Source: Smithellaceae bacterium
Lineage (GTDB): Bacteria; Desulfobacterota; Syntrophia; Syntrophales; Smithellaceae
DNA: 5,090 nt
Assembly (NCBI GenBank): GCA_028704195.1
Contig: JAQVLL010000175.1
Location: 1 to 5,090 of the forward strand
Direction of reading: 5' to 3'
The notes beneath the pieces are model-generated. The model saw only the letters and a list, made by a program, of their open reading frames with translations. It was not told where the DNA came from and did no database searches. A program made the translations under genes and the position numbers. This document shows, in pieces, positions 1 to 4,888 of the stretch; the first letter of the stretch is position 1, and each line of letters begins with the position of its first letter.

Positions 1-583
1 TCATCTTTTCGGGATTCAGCCAGATGCGCATGGCGTATCCGCCGCCGAAGATTTCCACTTCGCCCACTCCGGGGACACGTGCCATGACCTTTTCCAGACT
101 GGATTTGGCATAGTCTCTCAGATCATCGCCATCCATGGAGCCGTCTTCAGAAATCAGTGAAACAATCATCAGATAATTGCGTGTGGATTTGGCAACCGTT
201 ACCCCCTGGTTTTGAACCACATCCGGAAGGGCCGTGATAGCGGACTGGACCTTGTTCTGCACTTTGGACCAGGCCACATCAGGATCTGTTCCGGGGGCAA
301 AGGTCAGTTCCAGCCTTGCACCTCCTGCCGAGTCGCTGGATGCGGACATGTAGATGAGATTGTCCAGGCCGGTCATCTTTTGTTCGATAACCTGCGTGAC
401 GCTGTTTTCCACGGTCTCGGATGAAGAGCCGGGGTAGGAGGCGGAAACCGAAATAGAGGGCGGAGCCATTTCCGGATACTGGGAAATGGGGAGATTGTAA
501 ATGGCCAGAATGCCCACGGCCATGATGATAATGGCAATGACCCAGGCAAAAACCGGCCGTTCCAGGAAAAATTTTGATAGCAT
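1..583 (-). CDS. RND efflux pump, AcrB-like HAE1 inner-membrane subunit (N-terminal 194 residues; runs off the window)
   Basis: The translation starts MLSKFFLERPVFAWVIAIII and reads open to position 1 with no stop, so the C-terminal four fifths of a roughly 1,000-residue pump lie outside. It follows the start of AcrB/MexB closely: the short cytoplasmic amphipathic helix, TM1 (about residues 12-29), then the porter-domain signatures QYPEMAPP, SASYPG, VTQVIEQKMTGLDNL, the GTDPDVAWSKVQNKVQ stretch and YAMRIWLNPEKM. HAE1 pumps are inner-membrane trimers that use the proton gradient to push hydrophobic drugs, dyes, detergents or bile-type compounds through an adaptor and an outer-membrane channel. 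The ATG at 583-581 has a GGAG (594-591) seven bases upstream and lies 12 bases after the adaptor stop, so the two genes are translationally close and surely co-transcribed. Substrate cannot be read from this part. The family call is firm; AcrB versus MexB naming is not justified. Confidence 0.95.
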   Translation of the reverse strand, partial: MLSKFFLERPVFAWVIAIIIMAVGILAIYNLPISQYPEMAPPSISVSASYPGSSSETVENSVTQVIEQKMTGLDNLIYMSASSDSAGGARLELTFAPGTDPDVAWSKVQNKVQSAITALPDVVQNQGVTVAKSTRNYLMIVSLISEDGSMDGDDLRDYAKSSLEKVMARVPGVGEVEIFGGGYAMRIWLNPEKM

Positions 584-595
584 CAGGCGTCTCCG

Positions 596-1738
596 TTAAT
601 TCGTTTTTGCGGGCGGGGCCGTAGAATTCGTTTTTCCGCTGTTTTCATAAGGGACTGTTTTGACGGTCATGCCGGGTTTTACCTTTAGCATTCCTTCGAC
701 AATGACCCGGTCGCCGTCGGTAAGACCCGATTCGACCAGCCAGGCATCTCCAATGGCCCGATCCAGTTTGATTTGACGCTTCTCAACTTTCCCTCCGATA
801 TCCACTGTTAATGTATAGGGATTTCCCTTGGGATCGCGTGACACGGCCTGCTGGGGAATCAGCATGGCGTTTTTATGAAGGCCTTCCTGGATGACTGCCC
901 GGACAAACATGTTCGGCAGCAGCACGCCTTTCGGATTGGGAAAAACAATGCGCAGGATGACCGATCCGGTTGTTGCATCAACCGTGATATCGCGGAACTG
1001 CAGGTTTCCTTTCAATGGATATTCCGTTCCGTCGTCCAGAAAAAGCCGGACGTTCTTCTGTTGGCTCGTATTGGGGTCAATCTGACCTTCCTGGATCTGT
1101 CGACGCAGACGGAAGACATCCGTTGTTGACTGTGAAACGTCCACATACATGGGATCCATCTGCTGAATGGTCGCCAGCGCCACTGGCTGGTGAGCTGTCA
1201 CCAGAGCGCCGACGGTAACGCTGGATTTTCCGATACGGCCTGAAATGGGCGCGGTAATGGTTGTGTACTTCAGATTGATGCGTGCGGTCTGCACATCTGC
1301 CTGAACCTGCTTCAATGCGGCTGATGTATCGTCGTAGTCCTGCCGGCTGACGGCTTTTTCCGCCAGAAGTTCCTTCAGTCTTTTCTCCTTGAGCTGAAGA
1401 GCGGACAGATGGGCTTCGGAACGGGCCAGAGCCGCTTGATAGAGAGCGGGGTCGATCTGGAAAAGAGGCTGGCCGGCTTTGACATCGGAACCTTCCCTGA
1501 AAAGCCGCTTCTGGATGATACCGCCAACCTGGGGACGCACTTCGGCGACTAAATAGGCGGATGTCCGACCGGACAGTTCGGTGGTGGTCACCGCCGGTTT
1601 TGTGTGCATGGTTACCACGGCAACCTCGGGCGTCGGTGGCGGTCCCCCCGCCTTCCTGTCACCACAGCCCCACAATATCAAAACCACAGCCAATAGACCT
1701 GCTGCAGCCCTCCATTTGACCCTTTTATTCCTTCTCAT
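596..1738 (-). CDS. RND efflux periplasmic adaptor (membrane fusion protein), AcrA/MexA family lipoprotein
   Basis: This 380-residue protein bridges the inner-membrane pump and an outer-membrane channel. The N-terminus has basic residues, a hydrophobic stretch (about 11-24) and a lipobox ending LWGC, so Cys25 should be lipidated after signal peptidase II cleavage; AcrA also has its lipid Cys at about this position. Domain order is typical: beta-barrel start (about 38-60), lipoyl half-motif VRPQVGGIIQKRLFREGSDV (67-86) followed by GQPLFQID, alpha-helical hairpin (about 98-157), second lipoyl half TITAPISGRIGKSSV (160-174), then beta-barrel and membrane-proximal domains containing LLPNMFVRAVIQEG. 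Length matches the family (about 370-400). The ATG at 1738 has AAGGGG (1750-1745) six bases upstream. It lies 43 bases after tetR with no terminator between, and 12 bases before the pump gene. The Pro/Thr/Ser-rich last ~15 residues look disordered. Confidence 0.95.
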   Translation of the reverse strand: MRRNKRVKWRAAAGLLAVVLILWGCGDRKAGGPPPTPEVAVVTMHTKPAVTTTELSGRTSAYLVAEVRPQVGGIIQKRLFREGSDVKAGQPLFQIDPALYQAALARSEAHLSALQLKEKRLKELLAEKAVSRQDYDDTSAALKQVQADVQTARINLKYTTITAPISGRIGKSSVTVGALVTAHQPVALATIQQMDPMYVDVSQSTTDVFRLRRQIQEGQIDPNTSQQKNVRLFLDDGTEYPLKGNLQFRDITVDATTGSVILRIVFPNPKGVLLPNMFVRAVIQEGLHKNAMLIPQQAVSRDPKGNPYTLTVDIGGKVEKRQIKLDRAIGDAWLVESGLTDGDRVIVEGMLKVKPGMTVKTVPYENSGKTNSTAPPAKTN

Positions 1739-1781
1739 CGGACACCCCTTTATGCATCAATAGAAATATACCGTCTGGCGG

Positions 1782-2423
1782 TTATTTTTTTCTCATTTTT
1801 CTTAAAGCGTTTGGTTTCGGTATTGCCGGATGCGGCTCAATGCCGGTCATCAGCAATTGCACATAGCCGCGGATTTCTCTTCGCACACGCGACGCATCAA
1901 AAGTATACCCCATTAATTTATCGTCCATGGCCGCCTGGAGGCTGATCATCTGCAGGCATTTGGTCGCCGTTGCCGGATCGGCATTTACAGAGAACCTTCC
2001 CATCCGCTGTTCCGCTTCCAGAAAAACTTGCAGCCCTTCGTTGGCCCTGCGGGGACCTAAGTTTCGTTCCTCAATAATTTTTCGCATTTGGGTCATCAGT
2101 TGACGGTCGGAGAAAATCGAGCAGATCATCAGGACTGTTTCATAATGAGCGGAATAGATTGCATAAAAGACATCTTCCAGAATTTCCGGAAGCGTGCGTG
2201 TTCCCACCTGAAGCGGCAGGTTCTGCAAGAGTTTTGATGTTTCATTGAATCGCGCGGCAACTACCTCGTAAATGAGTCCCGCCTTGTCCTTGAAGTGATG
2301 ATAAATCAACCCTTCGGCGACGTTTGCTTCGCGCGCGATTTCCCGTGTGGTTAAACGGGTGAGTCCCTTCGTTTGCAGCAAACATTCAGTGGCATTGATA
2401 ATGTTTTGGCGGTTGTCGATCAT
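1782..2423 (-). CDS. TetR/AcrR-family transcriptional repressor, probable local regulator of the efflux operon
   Basis: The product is 213 residues when started at the ATG at 2423, a usual TetR-family length. Residues 5-52 form the TetR_N DNA-binding domain: helix 1 around NIINATECLLQTKG, then the helix-turn-helix TTREIAREANVAEGLIYHHF (25-44) and the KDKAGLI extension. The rest is helical and variable, as expected of the ligand-binding and dimerisation domain; the ligand is unknown. A longer reading could begin at a TTG at 2549, but that codon is the first half of a perfect -35 box and the extra 42 residues resemble no TetR N-terminus, while the ATG at 2423 has AGGA (2432-2429) five bases upstream. 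It is the first gene of a co-directional tetR-adaptor-pump operon, unlike acrR, which is divergent from acrAB. Two palindromes in its promoter suggest autoregulation, so pump and repressor would be induced together (inference). Confidence 0.9.
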   Translation of the reverse strand: MIDNRQNIINATECLLQTKGLTRLTTREIAREANVAEGLIYHHFKDKAGLIYEVVAARFNETSKLLQNLPLQVGTRTLPEILEDVFYAIYSAHYETVLMICSIFSDRQLMTQMRKIIEERNLGPRRANEGLQVFLEAEQRMGRFSVNADPATATKCLQMISLQAAMDDKLMGYTFDASRVRREIRGYVQLLMTGIEPHPAIPKPNALRKMRKK

Positions 2424-2428
2424 TCTTT

Positions 2429-2432
2429 TCCT
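2429..2432 (-). promoter_or_regulatory. Ribosome binding site that fixes the tetR start
   Basis: AGGA on the minus strand lies five bases before the ATG at 2423. No comparable site precedes the upstream in-frame TTG at 2549. This favours the 213-residue repressor over a 255-residue version. Confidence 0.65.
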
Positions 2433-2502
2433 GTTTGCCTTGCACAGGCTTGCTGACAGGCTTTTTGGCTGCAGCAATATGATGGAATCGTCCGATGTTG
2501 TA

Positions 2503-2518
2503 TTGAGTAATTGCTCAA
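2503..2518. promoter_or_regulatory. Probable operator 2: near-palindrome TTGAGTAATTGCTCAA over the transcription start
   Basis: Fourteen of 16 positions are symmetric. It lies just downstream of the -10 box and covers the predicted start site. It shares the TTGA(A/G)C half-site with the spacer palindrome, which suggests that one dimeric regulator binds both. Confidence 0.5.
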
Positions 2519-2520
2519 CA

Positions 2521-2549
2521 TATTTAAATGAACGTTCAATGGTTGTCAA
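2521..2549 (-). promoter_or_regulatory. Sigma-70-type promoter of the tetR-adaptor-pump operon
   Basis: On the minus strand a perfect TTGACA (2549-2544) is followed, after 17 bases, by TAAATA (2526-2521); a 16-base spacer gives TTAAAT (4 of 6 to TATAAT). Transcription would start near 2514, leaving a leader of about 90 bases before tetR. One palindrome sits in the spacer and another covers the expected start site, as expected of a repressed promoter. The -35 box contains the TGA stop codon of mobA, so this promoter abuts the upstream gene. Confidence 0.6.
2529..2538. promoter_or_regulatory. Probable operator 1: perfect palindrome TGAACGTTCA in the promoter spacer
   Basis: This 10-base perfect palindrome lies between the -35 and -10 boxes of the tetR promoter. 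On the minus strand its flank reads TTGAAC, resembling the TTGAGC half-site of the second palindrome; the centres are 23 bp apart, about two helical turns. Short spacer palindromes are classic TetR-family operators. That this repressor binds it is inference. Confidence 0.5.
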
Positions 2550-3145
2550 GTATTTTTTTGAGCTTTATCCACATCCTGGGGGGTATTGAGATTTTGAAAA
2601 AGCATGCCGTCTTTGTCAAACGGTGAAATCTGTTCTTCAGAAACCGCCAGCACCCGCATGTCTCTGTAAAAACCGGTGATTTTAAGTTTGTCCAGCATCA
2701 GGAGACGCTTGATGGAAGGCACGCAGTTATGTGAGTAGACTGCATGCAGCGGCTGATACCTCTCGGCAAGTGCAGGAACAATGACATCATGTTTACCCGA
2801 TAGCCCGGCCAGGTATTCGATAAAGTCCTTGTTCAAATAGGGCATGTCACACGCGCTGACAAAGGCGTAAGGATTTTTTGAATAAAACAGGCCTGTGTAA
2901 ATGCCTCCCAGCGGACCTTTGCCTTTATAGATGTCCGTAACGATGGCCGCATGGGTGAATTCAAGGTAGGGGAGAGGGTCGTTCGTGACGATCAGGATTT
3001 CGGAAAACAGCCGCCTGTAGATGTCCATGGTTTTATCAATCATACGTACGCCGTTGATTTCCAAAAACGCCTTATTCACACCCATGCGGGAATTTTTACC
3101 GCCCGCGAGGATGATTCCGGTCATAGTAGTTTTCTTTTCTTTCAA
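2546..3145 (-). CDS. mobA: Molybdenum cofactor guanylyltransferase (MobA)
   Basis: MobA transfers GMP from GTP to Mo-molybdopterin, giving the guanine dinucleotide cofactor used by DMSO-reductase-family enzymes such as formate dehydrogenases and nitrate reductases; it is cytoplasmic. Numbering from the TTG at 3145 (199 residues), the nucleotide-binding signature LAGGKNSRMGVNK is at 13-25, GKGPLGGIYTGL at 75-86, the metal-site motif ACDMP at 98-102 (Asp100), a RYQPLHAVY segment follows, and the C-terminus has the LNTPQDV motif. Start choice: TTG at 3145 has GAAGGAG (3160-3154) eight bases upstream; the ATG at 3124 gives 192 residues, nearer E. coli MobA, but lacks a good Shine-Dalgarno; an ATG at 3184 adds residues unlike the family. 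A possible -10 (TATGAT, 3185-3180) has no clear -35. The TGA stop is part of the tetR -35 box, 122 bases before tetR. No other cofactor genes are visible. Confidence 0.9.
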   Translation of the reverse strand: MKEKKTTMTGIILAGGKNSRMGVNKAFLEINGVRMIDKTMDIYRRLFSEILIVTNDPLPYLEFTHAAIVTDIYKGKGPLGGIYTGLFYSKNPYAFVSACDMPYLNKDFIEYLAGLSGKHDVIVPALAERYQPLHAVYSHNCVPSIKRLLMLDKLKITGFYRDMRVLAVSEEQISPFDKDGMLFQNLNTPQDVDKAQKNT

Positions 3146-3153
3146 TGATAGTG

Positions 3154-3160
3154 CTCCTTC
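3154..3160 (-). promoter_or_regulatory. Ribosome binding site (GAAGGAG) pointing to a TTG start for mobA
   Basis: GAAGGAG on the minus strand is eight bases before a TTG codon at 3145-3143, in frame with mobA. The ATG 21 bases further on (3124) is preceded only by an A-rich stretch. This supports TTG initiation but does not prove it. Confidence 0.5.
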
Positions 3161-3238
3161 GAATTGTCCTTTTCCCCCTATCATAAAATGGTCCAGAATG
3201 AGTGCATGATTTTTCAGCGTATTTTTTTGACATTTTTA

Positions 3239-3265
3239 TTGACACTTGAAACGTAACTCTATAAG
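3239..3265 (+). promoter_or_regulatory. Probable promoter of the MFS carrier gene
   Basis: TTGACA (3239-3244) and TATAAG (3260-3265) are separated by 15 bases, somewhat short for sigma-70. The start would fall near 3272, leaving about 40 bases before the ATG. A second TTGACA lies 12 bases upstream (3227-3232). A 5-3-5 inverted repeat, ACTCT-ATA-AGAGT (3256-3268), overlaps the -10 box and may be a regulator site. Confidence 0.45.
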
Positions 3266-3296
3266 AGTCCAAAATCAATCATTTTGCTAATTTTAT

Positions 3297-3304
3297 GAGG
3301 AGGT
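3297..3304 (+). promoter_or_regulatory. Strong ribosome binding site GAGGAGGT of the MFS gene
   Basis: This is an almost full complement to the 16S rRNA 3' end, six bases before the ATG at 3311. It fixes the start and predicts efficient translation. Confidence 0.85.
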
Positions 3305-3310
3305 TCACCG

Positions 3311-4546
3311 ATGAGTTCTGATGATAAGGTTTTCGGAATGCCTGCCGCAAGCGGCAGGTGGTTATTTGTGGTCTTGGGGATTGTGATGAATGTTTGTCTG
3401 GGAGCGGTATATGCCTACAGCATCTTTTTGAAACCGGTTAAGGAAGCGTTTTCCGGTATCTCGGCCTTTCAGGCCAATCTGCCTTTCATGGTTTTCCTGG
3501 CTTTTTTCTCTGTCCTGATGTTTTTCGGTGGCCGTGTCATGGAAAAACTGGGACCGCGCAAACTGGGAGTGATCGGAGGCATCATTGTCGGACTGGGCTG
3601 GCTTCTTTCCGCGTTTGCTTCAAATATCTGGATGCTGACTTTGACTTACGGAGTGATTGCCGGATCAGGTGTCGGCCTGGTTTACGGTTGCCCGGTTTCC
3701 ATGGGGGCCAAATGGTTTCCGGACAGAAAAGGTCTGGCAGTGGGGCTGATGCTGGCGGGTTTCGGGGGGTCGGCCCTGATTACCGGAAAGCTTGCCAACG
3801 TCTTGATTCCGTCTGTAGGGTTGTCGACAACGTTTATGTATTTTGGCATTGCTTTCGGACTTATTCTTGTTGTCTTGAGTCTGCCTTTTCGTTTTCCTGC
3901 CGCCGGCTGGGTCCCATCGGGCTGGAAACCGGCTGCAGGCACCGTTGCCGCTTCCGATTTTACCCCGGGAGAAATGATGAAAACCGGTGCGTTCTGGGGA
4001 TTGTTCTTCTGCTATATCATCGGATGCGTCGCAGGATTGATGGCCATCGGGATTTCCAAGCCGGTTGGCAACGAAATTATCAAGATTTCCGGTGAAACGG
4101 CTGCCACCCTGGTCGGCATTTTCGCAATCTTCAACGCCGTGGGACGTCCGCTGTTTGGTTTTCTGACGGACAAGATCACGCCCCGCAATGCCGCAATTCT
4201 CAATCTGTTGATGATTCTTATTGTTTCCATTATTATGATTACGGCCAAGGAAGGTAATACGATGCTTTACACCATCAGTTTCATCGGCTTTTGGCTGTGT
4301 CTGGGCGGCTGGCTGGCGATTGCGCCGACCGCGACGGCTGCGTTTTTCGGCATGAAGAATTACGCGCAGAATTATGGAGTGGTCTTTTTCGCATACGGTC
4401 TGGGTGCTATTATTGGCGGCATTATTTCCGGCCAGGCCAAGGACGTCTTCGGAACATACACTTACGCCTTTTATCCTACGGCGGTGCTTGCGGTAGTCGG
4501 ATTGGTGCTTGCGGTGGCGTTGTTGAAAATGCCGAAGAGGGGTTAA
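3311..4546 (+). CDS. MFS transporter of the oxalate/formate antiporter (OFA) family
   Basis: This is a 411-residue membrane protein with about 12 hydrophobic helices, starting at the ATG served by GAGGAGGT. OFA hallmarks are visible: TM1 with the LGAVYAYSIFLKPV segment (30-43), the MFS loop 2-3 signature GRVMEKLGPRK (74-84), the conserved TM4-5 region SGVGLVYGCPVSMGAKWFPD with RKGLAVGLMLAGFGGSA after it, and NAVGRPLFGFLTDK in TM8. Family members carry small carboxylates (oxalate, formate, pyruvate or related monocarboxylates) across the inner membrane by exchange or symport. Arg279 seems to correspond to OxlT Arg272, while Tyr362, in NYGVVFFAYG, falls where OxlT has Lys355 (the same 7-residue offset; OxlT numbering is from memory). 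Loss of that charge argues against oxalate exchange and for a monocarboxylate or other substrate (inference). It is divergent from mobA and has its own promoter. No terminator directly follows, so the message probably runs to the hairpin at 4840-4881. Confidence 0.9.
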   Translation: MSSDDKVFGMPAASGRWLFVVLGIVMNVCLGAVYAYSIFLKPVKEAFSGISAFQANLPFMVFLAFFSVLMFFGGRVMEKLGPRKLGVIGGIIVGLGWLLSAFASNIWMLTLTYGVIAGSGVGLVYGCPVSMGAKWFPDRKGLAVGLMLAGFGGSALITGKLANVLIPSVGLSTTFMYFGIAFGLILVVLSLPFRFPAAGWVPSGWKPAAGTVAASDFTPGEMMKTGAFWGLFFCYIIGCVAGLMAIGISKPVGNEIIKISGETAATLVGIFAIFNAVGRPLFGFLTDKITPRNAAILNLLMILIVSIIMITAKEGNTMLYTISFIGFWLCLGGWLAIAPTATAAFFGMKNYAQNYGVVFFAYGLGAIIGGIISGQAKDVFGTYTYAFYPTAVLAVVGLVLAVALLKMPKRG

Positions 4547-4673
4547 TATTCGGCAAGGATTGTCGCAGAAACTTCTATGGATACCAAGTTCCACTCAAAG
4601 GATAACGCGGCGGCACTTCGACAGGCTCAGTGACCGCGCTCCGCAGGCGTATTATTGACGCGTGACCTTCAGG
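4547..4673 (+). other. Intergenic stretch downstream of the MFS gene, no coding support
   Basis: No reading frame here has a ribosome binding site or protein-like composition. It contains the repeat hairpin described at 4606-4638 and ATACCAAGT (4581-4589), which is perfectly complementary to ACTTGGTAT (4830-4838) about 240 bases away. A weak promoter-like pair, TTGACG (4655-4660) and TATACG (4675-4680), has only a 14-base spacer. Confidence 0.5.
4606..4638. repeat. Dispersed-repeat-like hairpin with CTTCGACAGGCTCAG core
   Basis: The core CACTTCGACAGGCTCAGTG (4614-4632) closely resembles a short sequence, often seen as its complement CTGAGCCTGTCGAAG, that recurs between genes of many bacterial genomes. 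The ends pair (CACT with AGTG), and outside them CGG 4611-4613 or CGCGG 4606-4610 can pair with the CCGCG at 4634-4638. It occurs once in this window, so the repeat claim rests on recall of the motif and not on copies seen here. Confidence 0.45.
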
Positions 4674-4840
4674 TTATACGTCGAGAAAGCCGACCCCCAT
4701 GTCTGGGGGCACGCGACCGGTGCCAACAAAGCTAGCCAAAGACCGGATGCGCGTTCCGCAAGGAAGCGCAAAAAGAAACAAGTCCTTCCTTATCGGTAGT
4801 TGCCATTCTGAAATGGGCAACTACATGCGACTTGGTATGA
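4674..4840 (+). ncRNA. Candidate structured RNA of unknown family (free-standing or MFS 3' UTR)
   Basis: Several stems fit by eye on the plus strand. A closing helix pairs TTATACGTCG (4674-4683) with CGAC (4828-4831) and GTATGA (4835-4840), bulging TTG. Inside are CCCCCA-TGTC-TGGGGG (4694-4709); CCGGT (4717-4721) with ACCGG (4742-4746); a 9-bp stem with one bulged G and a GCAA tetraloop (4748-4770); and GTAGTTGCCATT (4796-4807) with 4812-4824 around a CTGA loop (12 bp, one bulged G). Stems are joined by A-rich linkers (4725-4741, 4770-4781), typical of structured RNA and unlike coding sequence. An intrinsic terminator follows at once. It does not match tRNA, tmRNA, RNase P, SRP RNA or riboswitch signatures I can recall. 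The promoter is unclear, so it may be the 3' end of the MFS transcript. Strand is inferred from the terminator's longer T-run. Confidence 0.4.
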
Positions 4841-4881
4841 AAAGCCTCCCCCGGGGGGGTCCCTCCAGGGAGGCTTTTTTT
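4840..4881 (+). terminator. Strong intrinsic terminator, probably bidirectional
   Basis: AAAAGCCTCCC (4840-4850) pairs perfectly with GGGAGGCTTTT (4868-4878), and the T-run continues to 4881 (seven T). The 17-base apex is G/C-rich and can pair further. In the minus direction the same hairpin ends in four T, eight bases past the stop of the convergent gene at 4889. It would end plus-strand transcripts (MFS message or the candidate RNA) and probably the minus-strand gene. Confidence 0.9.
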
Positions 4882-4888
4882 ACCGGGA

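Noticed and set aside
1771..1784. Small hairpin (ACCG/CGGT) between tetR and the adaptor gene
   Set aside because: Only four base pairs and no T-run follows it, so it is not a credible terminator.
3096..3278. Short minus-strand frame upstream of mobA
   Set aside because: Out of frame with mobA, covers the intergenic promoter region and has no protein-like signature.
3665..4594. A 309-residue open frame on the minus strand opposite the MFS gene
   Set aside because: Antisense shadow: rich in Arg, His, Gln and Asn with no family features, while the plus strand clearly encodes a 12-helix transporter with a strong ribosome binding site.
4741..4800. Group II intron domain V, SRP RNA or retron msr/msd resemblance around the GCAA hairpin
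   Set aside because: The catalytic AGC/ACGG layout of domain V and the SRP symmetric loop are absent, and no reverse transcriptase is in the window.
4581..4838. A MITE-like element with 9-bp terminal inverted repeats ATACCAAGT/ACTTGGTAT
   Set aside because: No matching target-site duplication flanks the repeats, and the 3' repeat abuts a terminator; long-range RNA pairing explains it better.
4674..4840. A metabolite riboswitch (c-di-GMP, cobalamin, TPP or molybdenum cofactor type)
   Set aside because: The conserved boxes I can recall are missing, and no gene lies downstream on the same strand before the terminator.
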